Assembly (NCBI GenBank): GCA_023053575.1
Contig: JAKZAP010000010.1
Span: 13,043,225 to 13,107,224, forward strand
Source: Branchinecta lynchi
Taxonomy: Eukaryota; Arthropoda; Branchiopoda; Anostraca; Branchinectidae
DNA: 64,000 bases
Direction of reading: 5' to 3'
The translations under genes and the position numbers were made by a program. The notes under the pieces are model-generated. The model worked only from the letters and a program-made list of their open reading frames with translations. It ran no database searches and had not been told where the DNA came from. This document shows positions 9,996-23,100 of the stretch, one piece after another; the first letter of the stretch is position 1, and every line of letters begins with the position of its first letter.

Positions 9996-10696
9996 CACTA
10001 GCCCCTTTTCAGGCACGGTGCTCAGACGTCTAGCACCATGCCTGGGTGCTAGACGTTCAAGCACTGTACCTTGGATTTCATGTATGGTGCATGGATTTCA
10101 GTATACAATGCATACATCAAAAACATAGTTTCTGTCATAACAACTGAGCACCAGCTCGGACAGGGCTGAAATTACTACCATGAATTAGAGAAATCAAAGA
10201 CAATCCTTTATATATTTTTCACAACAAAAACAAAAGGGCTCGGCTGATGACAGATGTGAAAAAACTCATTTCCTTTTCTACATAGTCAAGGTTTTTGCAC
10301 GCAAAGTGTCCTGTGCCTCAGCTTTTTCTACCTGTGCCTCAGCCTTTCTACCTAGCAGCCAACCAGAATATTGGCTCTTGGGGAATAGATAGGGAAAATG
10401 AATGGAAAATAGATAGGGTGCTGTTAGGTTTTTCATCTCCATCATCATTGGAGTCCTTTTGTTTTTGTTGTGAAAAATATATAAAGGATTGCCTTTGATT
10501 TCTCTAATTCATAGTAGTATTTTCAGCCCTGTCCGAGCTGGTGCTCAGTTGTGATGACAGAAACTGTGTTTTTTCTGTATGCACTGTATACTGAAATCCA
10601 TGCACCATACATGAAATCCAAGGTACAGTGCTTGAACGTCTAGCACCCAGGCATGGTGCTAGACGTTTGAGCTCCGTGCCTGAAATGGGGCTAGTG
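9996..10696. mobile_element. Element I: large foldback element with CACTA-like ends (701 bp)
   Basis: The left arm (9996 to about 10240) and right arm (about 10450-10696) are inverted copies. The ends are CACTAGCCCC and GGGGCTAGTG, each with a TA outside. Arm features such as GTCTAGCACCATGCCTGGG and GGTGCTAGACGTTCAAGC appear in both arms in inverse order. The ~210-bp centre is unique and has no protein domain. CACTA termini suggest an En/Spm-like origin; TA flanks could alternatively mean a mariner-type target. It sits exactly at the 3' tail of the outer LINE. Confidence 0.8.
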
Positions 10697-10705
10697 TACT
10701 AGACT

Positions 10706-10890
10706 GGAATGTGTTCCACCCTTCTATAAATAGTAACTATTAGTTGCTATTTCCATTCTAACCTCACCAAAAGTTACTTCACTGACCGTTTCCAACCTTT
10801 TCGAAATAGTAACTATTTGCTTACCACGCTCGGGAGCGTAGTAACTACGGATCTCTGTAACGTGATTGGGCGGATTCGCCAGTGGTATTC
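10706..10890 (-). mobile_element. Family B TIR element, truncated copy upstream of BUD13
   Basis: Begins AATGTGTTCCACCC and runs through TAGTAACTATTAG, CTCGGGAGCGTAGTAACTAC and TAACGTGATTGG, matching the first ~185 bp of the full copy at 46036-46331. It stops about 140 bp before the BUD13 start codon, so it may lie in or near the promoter. Confidence 0.75.
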
Positions 10891-11028
10891 TTGTGCAGTT
10901 TATGACATCTCTAATTTTTTTGTTTAAGTTCTGTACCTTGTTGGGAGTTGGACTGCTAGCTTCTGGGTAGCCTACTACATTGCAAAAAGCCTGTGGTTCT
11001 GTGGATTAAGAAGAGGAACGAGAAGACT

Positions 11029-11132
11029 ATGGCCAAGTCCAAGCTAGAATATCTGCAAAAGTATCTGGGAGGAAGAACGGACGAGAAAAAAGAAAAAAGA
11101 AGAAAAGTCAAAAGTATAATAAAGAAAGGACT
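11029..11132 (+). CDS. BUD13: BUD13 exon 1 (residues 1-35, phase 2 end)
   Basis: ATG at 11029 has A at -3 and G at +4. The exon reads [15 protein letters not shown] and then a Lys/Arg-rich run, ending KKG plus CT at a GTAAGT donor (11133). It is too short to stand out as an ORF. The support is the match to the family N-terminus and the phase-2 end, which with the T opening exon 2 makes Leu35 in the basic-run-then-GIRIVD arrangement typical of Bud13 proteins. Confidence 0.88.
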
Positions 11133-14100
11133 GTAAGTATCCTAGCATAATGCCTGCCGAATTATTAATGTTTGTGTTTGTCTAGTATCCAGCATATGTT
11201 CACTTTTCCACATGCTACCTTCTGGTACAAGCAAACTACAAGGATATCCTGCAGTTACTTCAGTGAAACCTTTTCGTAAGGTCAGTTGATTGAACCTGAC
11301 GAGTACCAGTCGTAGTTGTTGAGCTGTCGGGGTGTAGCTTACGCTATGTACTTACATTCTTTAGCAAATGTAAAAACTGTAGAAAAGACAGGTCTTACCC
11401 AGGATAAGACGCTAATCTGACAAGAATTTTGCAGTCTGTTATGTTTATTGACTATCTTCTCTTATTCTTATGATTTCCCTTTCATCTTCGTTCTCAGGTT
11501 ATGTTATTGTTAATTTGTTCAGCCCTACCCCTCTACCCCCCAAACAAAATGTCTTACCTTTTGTGGCATTCCAGCCTGTTTACGGTTATTGATTAGATGT
11601 TCGATTTAGGGGTAGAAAGACATGCTGAACACGATATTGCAACCATGTTCTGGCTGAACAAGTAATTCGCCCGGATTCTGGCCAAATCCGGAAAATCTGT
11701 TAAAAGCAAAGGTCTTATTTGCAGTTGATTAGATTCCGATTTATGGGTAGGAAGAGATGCTGAATCCGTATATGACAATCGTTTTTTCTTACCCGGACGC
11801 ACAGTTCGCCCGGAATCCGGCTGAAACCCGAAAATTTGCCACGAGTTAAAGCTTTATTTGAAGTTGATCAGACGTTTGATAATTCGATTTTTAGCTTTCT
11901 TATTTTGTCGAAGAAGTAGTTCCCGAATTCGGCAGAAACCGGAGGATTGGCAGAAGTAAGCTAAGACAGGAAGTTTCGATCAGTTTCGTCAACAAAAATA
12001 TGACTTATAGGGACGGATGAATTGAAACCAATTGTCTGGATGAGATGTTAAATTTTTGGGATCCCGTCGAGACCTTTGGTCTTGTTCTATTCGGAGCTTG
12101 CTACTCTATTGCCGCTTTAAGTGCTCCTATTATTGCTTGTTAGATAGCTTCGTATTTTTTGCGCTGACCGACTTGGATAACGGCGTCCACATTCATAGGT
12201 ACTTCTTTTTGGGATCCCAAAACGTAAGTGGAGGGATACCTATGACATCACAAAAGTTGTCCGTCCGTCCGTCTGTAAGCACGATAACTCTCGAAAGTAA
12301 TGAGATATTTTAATGAAACTTGGTGGGAGGATCGTTTAGTCGAGGGAAAGGTCCAGTTCGTAGATGGGCTCTGTAGCCTTACATTTAGGGGTGGAGGAGG
12401 TTCAAATTAAGGGAAAAAAATATTTTTAAACAGCTAAAAAGATAGTCGATTAAGGGGTAAGAAGACATGCTGAACACGAATATGAAAATCATTTTCCCGC
12501 CGGACAAGTAGTTTACCCGGAATGCGGCCAAAACCGGAAAGTTTGCTAAAAGTAAAAGTTTTATTTGAAGTTGATTAGATGTTCGACTTAGGGACCAGAA
12601 GAAATGCTGAAGATGATTATGAAAATCATTTTCTGGCCGGACAAGTAGTTCGTCCAGAATCCGGCCAAAACCGGAAAATTTGTTAAAAGCAAAAGTTTTA
12701 TTTGAAGTTGATTAAATGTTCGACTTAGGGGTAGAAAGACATGCTGAACACAATTATTAAAACTATTTTCTCGCCGGACAAGTAGTTTGCCCGGAATCCG
12801 GCCATTTCCGGAAAATTTGTTAAAAGCAAAAGTTTTATGTGTAGTTGATTAGATTCCGATTAGGGGTAAGAAGATATGCTGAATACGTATATGACAATCG
12901 TAAAATTTGTTAAAAGCAAAAGTCTTATTTGTAGTTGATTAGATTCCGATTAGGGGTAAGAAGATATGCTGAATCCGTATATGACAAACTTTTTTTTTAC
13001 CCGGACGCATAGTTCGCCCGGAATCCGGCTTAAAACTGAAAAATTCGTCATGAGTTGAAGCTTTATTTGAAGTTGATTAGATGTTCGATATAGGGGTATG
13101 GAGATACGCTGGATTCGTTTTGAGCTTTGTTATTTTGTCGGATAAGTATTTCCCGAATTCGGCAGAAACCGGAAGTTTGGCAGAAGAAAGCTAAGGCAGG
13201 AAGTTTCGTCAAAACAAATATGAGTTAGAGGGGTAAACACGCATGCTGAATCCATATCTGAACTTGGTTTTCTCAGATGATTAGCTATTTGGCCCTAATC
13301 TGTTTCTGAATTTTTTGTAGTAAAAATAAGGAGTCTGGAGAAGACAGGACCCAATTGTCTAGATGAGATGTTAAATTTTTGGGATCCGATCGAAAGCTTT
13401 GGTCTTGTTTGTTTAGATTTTAAGTGTTGTTCAAATCCTGTTTGATTTGATTCTGATTTCGATTTTCTTCCTTTCACTCATAATGCATTCTACGACTCCC
13501 TTTGTTTTACTTGCGGTTTCTTTTGTGTTAGACTACTTTAGTTCTTAAGCCTACATCTCATTGCAGTGGAATCCGTATTGTGGATGAAGACTTTGACCTC
13601 AGGGGAAGAGATGGGAACTCAGATGATGATGACGGTGTGGCATATGCTACCAAAGAAGAACTTCCACAGATAGCCGGAATCGTCGATGAAAGACCAGCAG
13701 AAGTGATTCTAAATGAAACCTTTTCAAATACAAACCGTTGGAAAACGTTAGGAATCTCCTCGAAACAAAAAGAGAGTGCACAGCGTAGCAGGAGCAGACA
13801 CGATTCTGACTCTGATAATTCTCCTGCCCGACCAAATGCCACCAGAAGAGGGGACAGGCATGACTCAGACTCAGATCATTCCCCTGTTCGAAGACGGAAT
13901 GAGTCAGACTCAGACGCATCTCCACCTAGAAGGAAAGCCAGACATGATTCAGACAACGAAGGCCCTACGAAAGGCAGTGACTCGGACTTGTCTCCACGAA
14001 GGGGCAGACAATCTAACTCGGATCAGTCCCCAGTTCGGGTAAAGCGAGAACCGCAACCGGATTCTGATCAGTCTCCCGTGCGAGTTAAAGTAGAACCAGG

Positions 14101-17100
14101 GTCGGATTCTGACCAGTCGCCTGTCCGAACTAAGGAGCGAAACGCGTCACCGGCAAGGAGAATGATACAGCGGAGTTTGGACAGGAAACCTGTTACAAAC
14201 CCGACAGTGTTGACTGGAAAAATGGACAAGACTCTGGATGGTAAAAGAGCTGGTTTACAGTCGAAAACAACTTTGATGGAAGAAAACGCAGAAATGAAAA
14301 GGCGGGAGAAAGAAATGTTTGAAAGGGTAGGGTCTCTGTTACTTCTTTCATTCTATCCCTTATCTTGTCCCATTTATTTTTTAGGGACTTTGGGTTGAGT
14401 AGCTTGGCTTGGGCTGTAGGGTCTGGGAAATTCAGGGAGTTTCAGCTTCGATGATTCATGGAAATCACGAGCTAGCGCCTAGATGGCATAGGAATAAAAC
14501 TGTTGGTCGAACTGGGGTCAGGATTCAAACTAGGTCAGGGCTGCCTTTTAAACGACCAGGAATGTGTTGCAACTTTCTATCGACGACACGGTTACAGTTA
14601 AATACTGACAACCGTGTAGAAATAGTGACCATTGGTCACTTTTTCCTACCATGCTCGGGAGCACGTTACGGGTAGCTTAGGCTACCTGATCGCGAAAATT
14701 TCCGGATTCAAAATAAACATTGTACTCTATGGATTTATTATTGCGAATCATTCTTCGCGGAAAAATAGCATCACAGTCGCTGTGTTTGCATAGCGGGGTT
14801 TTGTTTTCGCTGTATTTGATCTTCTGTTTTTTTTGCATTTCTTGATTTTGTCTTCGTGGTATTGACCGGTTACCGTATTAGCTGACGTAGTCTACCGGTA
14901 AAGATTTACAATTTCAGTACCTGCATTTTATCTAGCGAAAATTGCGAATATTCGCTGAAAAATTGCGAAAAATTAAAATCAAAGCTGAAAAATAAGACGC
15001 TGAGCTAGTGTGTTGTTTCTACACATTTACATGTGTCTGACGACAACTGAGGAACTCACTCGAGATTGTGCTTCTTCTCCCCCTCTCTCTCAGCCCGTAT
15101 CACTGACCAGAAGCATGTCCAACAAGTAGGAACATTTCCAGGCTTGCGACAATTAAACCCACGATATTTTCATCCTATTTTCACCACTCTAGCTTGACTG
15201 GAAGTAACATTAGCAATTCGTAAGGATAAGAAAGGGTTTTTACGTTGTCAGAAACTCACAAACCTTGAGTCTGAGGTGATTTGCGCTGCTCTCTAGAGAA
15301 GAAAATTATTTAGGGAACCTTGGTTCACTCGAGTATATTTTATTTTTCATGAAGTTGGGATTAGTCCGTTGTCTCTGCATCTTACTAAGAACTTCAGTTG
15401 GTTTATCACTTGTCCATTCCTTCCGGCCAAGTTGGATAATTGTCTGCATGTCTGGGCTGTGAAAGTTCCGTACTTCTTAGATAAATACTCTTTGAGCCCA
15501 AGCTGAATGTTTCAAAGTCAGCTTGGGCTCAAATAGTATTTATTTTTCACTTGATACTTATCTTATTAATAAACACAATTTAACTCTTTTCTATTTACAT
15601 CTACTGCACTAATGGAAAAACCTACGTTTTTGCTGGCGTGCAGTAGAACTCGCGGATATTTTATTTTTCCATCGCCATACAGTAGACTTTATCTTGCCCA
15701 TTTCTTGAATTCCGTTGACAAAAAATAGATATTTAAGCTATGTCTTCAGTTATATTTGCCAAGCAAGATTAAGGGGAACTCCGGGGAGCGGCTAGGCTTT
15801 CAAGTGAGTTTCAAGCGTTTGACAATGCCGAAAGATTGTTCTTACAAGTGTCAAATGCACTAAACGAGTGAGATTCGAGTCCCGGAGTCCCCCATCAAGG
15901 ATATCCAATAGATCTAGTTAGAAGTCCCTTGTATTGAAATCGAGACTGGTCCAATGTTTCGCGTATGAATGTTTTCTTTTTTCATTAGCCTACCTTTCCA
16001 CTTCTTATTGATTATTATAGTGGAATTTCAATTGAAAAAAAGAATATACGTAAAAATACAGTCACGCACTTCACGTGTGTGCATATCCTCATGAGCAAGA
16101 AACCCCTCTGATTAGGCCAAGCATTGTCATTTCTGCTAAGCTTACTGCTTAGGTAGTTAAGGATAGGTTACTTCTGATTTAACGCTAATGTTCAAATCTA
16201 ATCAATAGAAGAGTCTAATTTGTACGACTAACAAGAATTTAAGATTTCGCGTATGAAGCCGCGGTTCATGTCGATCCGTTTTATTTTCCAACCTACTAAT
16301 CAAATAAGATATAATATCCAACTGCAAGTTTTTGTATCGAGTGTATCCCTCGTATCGAAATCACGCTCTATTTGGCTCTAAATAGAAGCCTTAGCTAAGA
16401 CTGGGCTCCCTCCCGATGTGACAGAGTACTGTGGGAGGCGCAAACCCCCCAAAAATTGAAACGAAACGCCATTTTACTGCGAAAATTGCGAAAATTCGCC
16501 ATATTTTTCTGTTTTTCTCTATTTTTCGATTTGCGGTATATTTCAGTTTTTTTTTCAAAATTCGCGATTTCTGAGAGGCCTCCGAATGTTCCAATTTTGC
16601 AAATATTCGATTGAATTTTTCAGTGGAAAAATTCGCTTTTTACGTCTATATCTATCTGCATTTTTTGTATTACGTTAGCCTATCTGGTAGTTAACCTCTG
16701 AAGCTGAAATTTATTTGTCAGATTCTAGCCATTTTCCTTCGTAATCCTACGTCTAGGTGTACTTTATTTATTTTCTGCTTCAGGCTAATTTCCAGCCTGA
16801 CAGACATTGTTGGATGGGATCAAAGGCATAGGATGTTACAACGATTTCGCCGGACAAAGCGAGTTTCATCCTGCTTCTTTTCGGTTGGCTGAATCCACCT
16901 TTGTTCAATTCCAGGCCGGAGCGGAAATCACCGGACGGGGGGCCAAGGTGGTAGCTCGAGCGGATAAGCAGAAAATTATTGACGAAAAGGAGGAAAAGAA
17001 AAGACAAAAAGAAGAGAAAATCAAGGAACTCGAGTTGAAGTACAAAGTTTGGAACAAAGGGTGAGTGAGCTTGGAGTAAAGGGCTTTGGTCGTTCACAGT

Positions 17101-20100
17101 TTATCGACCACAGAAGAATTTCTTGTCAGAGTCTCAGATATTGGTCCCTCCGTTTCTTTCTTAAAGGACCTGTCATACCCTTGTTTGAATTTGACTCCCC
17201 CACAGGCCCATTCGGGCTTTCATGCAGTCAGAAGTATCAGCTACATGTATAAAGGATGTTAAGAGGGTTATAAAAGGTGTATTTATGTAGTTTAGCATGT
17301 AAAAGTTGGTTTGTATAATAAAGAGTATTATACTAAACTAAACTAAAACTAAAAACTATAATACTAATGCAACCTATTTCCATAATCACTCCATAGTTCT
17401 GAACCCGGAGACTCCAATTTCGTACGGTACTTTCTAACCCCTCTGATACCACGCTGATTTTCTCACTTGCCGTGTTTTGCTACCTTTGATGTGTATCACG
17501 CTGTCGAAGGTAGTTTTTCCATCAGAAAAACCGGTTCTTTAAAGTGTTTCCCTGTTTTCGCTACAAGTCAACGGGTCTCGGGAAAGGCTTAAAACAGCCA
17601 AAACCATGGGTTATTTGTTGAAAGCACAGCGTCGTTTTAAAGTATTCAACTATTTTAAAATGCTGTAAGTTGAAGAGTAAATACTGCGAGGGGTCCTTTA
17701 GGGCTTAGTCCCGTCGTTCCCCAGACTCCTTGGGAGCCGAGGGGAACCACAGTTAGAGGGAGTCGCTACCGGATACGTCAGATACTACGCTTTGGCAGAG
17801 ATATTTTAACACTTCTTGGCAAGGGTCCTCGTTAGCCTGACAAACATCAGGGACGACATTGGGGAATAGAAGAAACGAACCAAGTATTGTAGTTGACGTA
17901 TCTGTTTTATCCATTGTTTGAATACGTCGTAGATGTATGCCCCCTGCTCAGATCACGCCGTTAGTCCGTGAACTCTGTGAACGTATGGTCCACTTTATTT
18001 TCAATTTTTTTATTTCATTTTAAAGTTGCACTGTTTAACAAAAAAATCAAAAAAAATCATGAAAACTAGATTTGGTCAGCGCGATGTGCTGCAGCAAACT
18101 TTGTTTTAGTTTCATCGTTACCATTTTACCAGTCTGAAGTTGTCAACCACCGAAACTTTCAAAATATTGTATCGCAAGGATAAGTTTTGTTCTGAAAAAA
18201 AAATTATAACACATTCTTTGAACACCTGATTAAGGGTCGCGTAGTGTCGAAGCAAATTAGAACATCAGAAGAAGGGATTTTTAAAATATATTGAATGCAC
18301 AAATAAAGACTCCGAACTTGCCGTGCAATATGTATCCACCGTAGCAGCGCTAGACTGCTTCTTTCATTCTCCGTGTTTGACGCTTTCCGTCGCGGATCGA
18401 ATCGGAAGCCTATCGCTTCGGATGAGCTCATGGGTTAGAATGGTTATGCAAAATTATCCATGCATCTCATCAAAATCAAAGTGGGTCCGCAAGACTGAAA
18501 ACAACCGAGACGGCTTTGCAGTACCTGAGAAACCCAGCTGAGTTATTAAAGTTTAACTGAAAGGCCAGCTTATTTTTGTGTCATAGTTCCTGAGTGGCTG
18601 AGTGGTGGCGAGTTCCCATATGCGGTTTTTCATTTGTTTGACCCTAGATGGCTCTATCCTAGTTTAAATTATAAATAATTGAATAGACTGAATTACTTGG
18701 ATTCTGCAAAGGGGATTTTTTTGGATTTTTTTATTTTCGTCTATCTGCTCTAATTATGACGTTCAGAATATCTGCAGCCGTCCCCACAACGTAAATTCTA
18801 CTATGACGGGGAAAATTTTAATCTCAACACAAACGCGGCTTTTCAGTGGACAGTGGTGAGGTTGGTGGACTGCTTAGTGCCTGAAAAAAAAAGAGCTACG
18901 AGCTCATATGGCACTTATTACGAGTAGGCGGTACAAGAAAGTAGATGAGAACGTCACGAAATACAATCGCCATCCAAAAATGCGGTTCGGAAATACAAAT
19001 AGGATATTCAGTTTCACTCAATTCTGAGCAGTTCCGGCATCGTCTCGGATTATCTGTAGCAAATACACATGACTGTTCAAACTTCCAAGTTTCAGGCCAA
19101 TAAATCCACTCGTTTGATCCCTAGACTTGCTACACGATTTCCGATACTCCCTCCATCTCCCCCTACCGTGGCCGAATATGGTTCGGACCAAAAAATGGAT
19201 CATCTAAAGCATCTTCTTTTACACCATCTATCAAGTTTCACTCGAATCTGAGCATCTTTTGAAAATTCCGGTAACCCCCCCCCCCCCCCCCCCCCAACGT
19301 TGTCGGATCCGGTTCGGACCCTAAAATATGGCATTTAAGATATACACTCTCTCTACATTCCAAGTTTCATTTAAACTGATGCACTCGTTTGACCCCTATG
19401 CGAGCCTCAAAGATTCCGGTAATCTCCTTCCACCTCCCCCCCCCCCCCCCCTGTGGCGGAAGAGGACTTGGAAGCATAAACGTCGTATCTCTTAATCCCC
19501 TCTTCCCGTCCATCAAGTCTTTCTGAATAGGCGCACAACCTATCCGCAAATTTCCTCCCCCCCCCCCTACCTTGGCCGAATCCGGCCCGGACGCCAAATA
19601 ACAAATCTAGGCCGCATTAACTCGGCACTGTCGAACTTGCATCTCATTCGGTCCATCCGTTTGGTTTTGGTGCATGTCAAAAGTTTCCCCCCCCCCCCCC
19701 CCAATTGCCCCAACCGTGGTCGCTCTATAGTTTGAATGCATGTTTTACATGTCTAGTTCATCGATTCCTATCACCCATTAAGTTTCACTCGAATCAGACC
19801 ACTCGTTCGCAGTTTCCAGAAGTCAATTTCCATATTTCACTTCCCTCGTCCACCAAAAATAATCGGATCTAGGAACGGAACTTTCCGGGGGTATGTTGTG
19901 TCAGGTTCTCAAGTCAATTAAGTCGGGTCACTAATATGCCTGCAAAGTTTCGTTTTCTTAGTACACCTGGAACTATTCTAACTCGCGACCACCGGAATTC
20001 CAGGAAACCCCCTCCAGTTCCCCCCACAGAGCCCCAAAACCATTGACTCCGTCAATTTCGTATCTAGGCCTAATGCTTGTTCTCTCCATTAAGCTCCGTC

Positions 20101-23100
20101 CCAATCCCTCTGCTTTAAGCGTTTCCTGAGTTTTCCGATCCCTCCCCCATCCCCCACAGGTTTTGGACCCGCTTGACACTGAACATCTAAGGCGATAGCT
20201 CTTTCCACCCTACAAGTTTCAGTCAAATCCGATCACCCATTCAAAAGTTATGTATGCCACTAGATTCCGGACTACCCATCCTTCCACTCCCCCACGATGG
20301 TCGGATCGAGGAAACGACTATTCTCAAGTCAGTCTGTTCGGATCTCTGACATATCTGCCAAGTTTCATCGTCCTAGCACATCACGAAGTATGGCGAACTC
20401 GTGGGATCGCTAGAAATGCGCCCCCCCCCCCCCCAACTCCCCCACAGTGCCCGGATCTGGTCAGGTTATATTAGCGACGTATCTAGGACTTGTGCTTGTT
20501 CTTCTTACCAAGTTGCATCCGATCCCCCTCATTCGCCCCACGCAACTCCTCCAAAACTTCCCTAAGTATAGTCTTAAATGTAATGTAATCTCTGTAAAAA
20601 AATTAATCCTCTCTTACCTTCTCTAGTTCCACCGGACACTTCTCTATTTTGAACTGATCCAGCTTACTAATTCAACTGTCTACCTCCCGATGACTTTGCT
20701 GCATCCGTTGTAGTGCCTCAGTGCTTTCTGTCGAATTTAACACCTTATTCAAATAATCAATTTCTTGCTCCGACCAATTTTTCACACATATATTCTTCCT
20801 ACCATTAACTTCTTCTCGATCCTCCTTATATTCATTTTCCCCATTATTACTCGACCCCACATCTACCTTTACTGCAACATGGTCTGACCGAACTAAATTA
20901 AGTACCTCTACATTCAGAGATTCAGCCGCCAGACCAATCTCAACTAAAACCTAGTCAACTATACTCGTGTTCCGCCCTGACAAGCAAGTAAACTCACCAA
21001 TTTTACCATGAATACCAAACATACCATTACCCATCACCAGACCAAATTCCCCACACAATGTCAGGAGTCGTCTCCCCCACTTATTCAATTTACGCTTAAT
21101 ATCACGACTGTTTCTTCCTAGTATACACATTTCTGATATTAACCTTTCAATACCTGGGATATTTGTTTCGCTCAATTCTTGACAATTGCTTGTATTTGCG
21201 TTGAAGTCACCCAATAGGATAAATTGCTCATCCTTCCACTTTTCCTGTAGGTCACCAAGCTCCTTTTCTAAAATATCCCAAGTATTTTCCCGTGCGTATG
21301 AACTATTCTCAGGGGGTACATAAACAAATCCTAATACAAAAGATTTCTTGTTCCTAATTTTTAACTGTAACCAAATTAAATTTTATGAATCACTGTATAG
21401 CATCAGAATGGTTTAAAGTCTGGGGATTAAATCCCAGAAGGCAAGGGCCATGGCGAAGAGAATATGTTTGACCTTAGAGGCCAGTCTACCTCAAACCCCT
21501 TATTTTTAATTACCCCATGCCAAACGCTGGATACCTGGAGGCACCGTAACCCAATGAAAAATTTTCGGGAATTAGTCGTGTGGAGCTGTACGAAATAGAG
21601 CGTGTTCCATCCTACTTACCGTAGTTACTACGCATGACGTCACGAATTCTGTTTTTTTGCCGTCAAGGCTGGAACGATTTTTCTATTTTCCAGCAGGATC
21701 TCACGCCAGGGGGGAATCCGACCAATCACGTTACAGAGATGCGTAGTTACTACGCTCCCTAGCATGGTAAGCAAATAGTAACTATTAGTTACTATTCCGA
21801 CAAGGTTGGAACGGTCAGCGTAGTAACTTTTCGTGAGGATGGAACGGAAATAGTAACTATTGTTAGAAGGGTGGAACGCGCTCATAGTAGCATGCAGTAG
21901 TAACTGTCGCCACTGCATGCTACTGCTAGGAAACTGGATCCTAGTGCAGCAAGATTGGATGTCATCGGATACTACTAGTTAAGACTAACTCAGTCTGAGG
22001 CATTTTAAGTCCAAGTATTCCATACAACTACACAGTCAAAGAATTTTTCATCGGGAACCCTGACCTGCTGCACTATACATAGATAGATAGATAGATAGAA
22101 AGTTTATTGTAAAAATTGACTTTCGGGTTATAAACCAAATTTGCGATTATTCTAAAAAAACAGAAGAAATTACAATACATGTGTCACATGTCAGAACACT
22201 TAAAAATCTGTCACGCTTCATTAGAAAGTTTCACGAACTCAGGAAAAATACTTTTTGCATATCTAGCGTGTTTTGTAGAGGATAGGACAGAGCTTGGGTA
22301 CCCTAGAACTCACCACTGTTTCTAACATTTTGGTATGGGGAGGGAAGATTTGGGAGTGGAGAGGATGAGATACCATGGCTGAACCAAAGTCAGTGCTTAG
22401 CTCTTTTCTACGGTGCTGCAGTGTTTTGAGGTTAAAGTGTTTTAAAAGGTAGGAGTATGGAAGCTTTTTGTCCTTTGGTGAATTCAGACTGGTTAATTGC
22501 CGAGCTTCACTCAAATTATCAGGTTTGTTGGATTAGGGTACTCACTACCCAGCATTCGGCATAGGATAGCCTATCCAGCGTTAGGCATAGTGTCTGCCGA
22601 ACACTAGATAGGCTCCTAGTCCGTCGATTTCTTCTCAGTGCTAGAAGGTGGCAAGGGTCTAACCACAAATGTGCTCTCTAACAGATAACACAAGGATGCG
22701 CAGTTTCAACAGACAACATTTGGGATGTAATCTGTTGTGATTTTTAAAACATTATGCGTGAATGTTATGCATAACAAGCATTAGCGAAGAGAAGAAAAAT
22801 GCCAAAAAAAATTCGTCATGACATCAGGGGCGGTTTTTCGTCTCTTTCTGGCAATGCTTGTTATGTATATCTTGTCATGCATAATGTTTCAAAATCACAA
22901 GAGATTACATACCAAGTGTTCTCTGTTGAGTGTTTTTGTTGAAACTATGCATCCTTCACCGTAAAAAGTTTCTCCGAGTTTGGACTAGTGTTAACTGCAG
23001 TATTTGCTACTGGGATTAATCTTATCTATACTAAGATAAGAAACTAAGATTAGATCAATCTTATCTCTAAACTGTAAAAAGTTTCTCCGTACAAAGATTA

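Larger units (their letters stand above)
11133..13566 (+). other. BUD13: BUD13 intron 1 (2434 bp)
   Basis: Donor GTAAGT, acceptor CATTGCAG. Most of it is occupied by a truncated (11590-12085) and a full-length (12205-13412) family C repeat. Confidence 0.85.
14327..16914 (+). other. BUD13: BUD13 intron 2 (2588 bp)
   Basis: Donor GTAGGG, acceptor AATTCCAG. Contains a hairpin at 15483-15541 and a long-stem structure at 15773-15893. Otherwise no recognisable gene. Confidence 0.8.

Noticed and set aside
12205..13412. Possible CRISPR-like array
   Set aside because: Monomers are ~125 bp, diverged and contiguous without unique spacers, in a eukaryotic intron.
13558..14042. Antisense and alternate-frame ORFs over BUD13 exon 2
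   Set aside because: Shadows of the low-complexity DSDxSP tract.
14560..14690. Possible family B copy in intron 2 (CATGCTCGGGAGCACGTTAC)
   Set aside because: Some words match family B (AATGTGTTGCAACTTTCTA, ATGCTCGGGAGC), but both ends and most of the interior do not; too diverged to claim.
19367..19604. Glycine-rich minus-strand ORFs
   Set aside because: They are translations of C-homopolymer runs in the family G repeat; no conserved start or domain.
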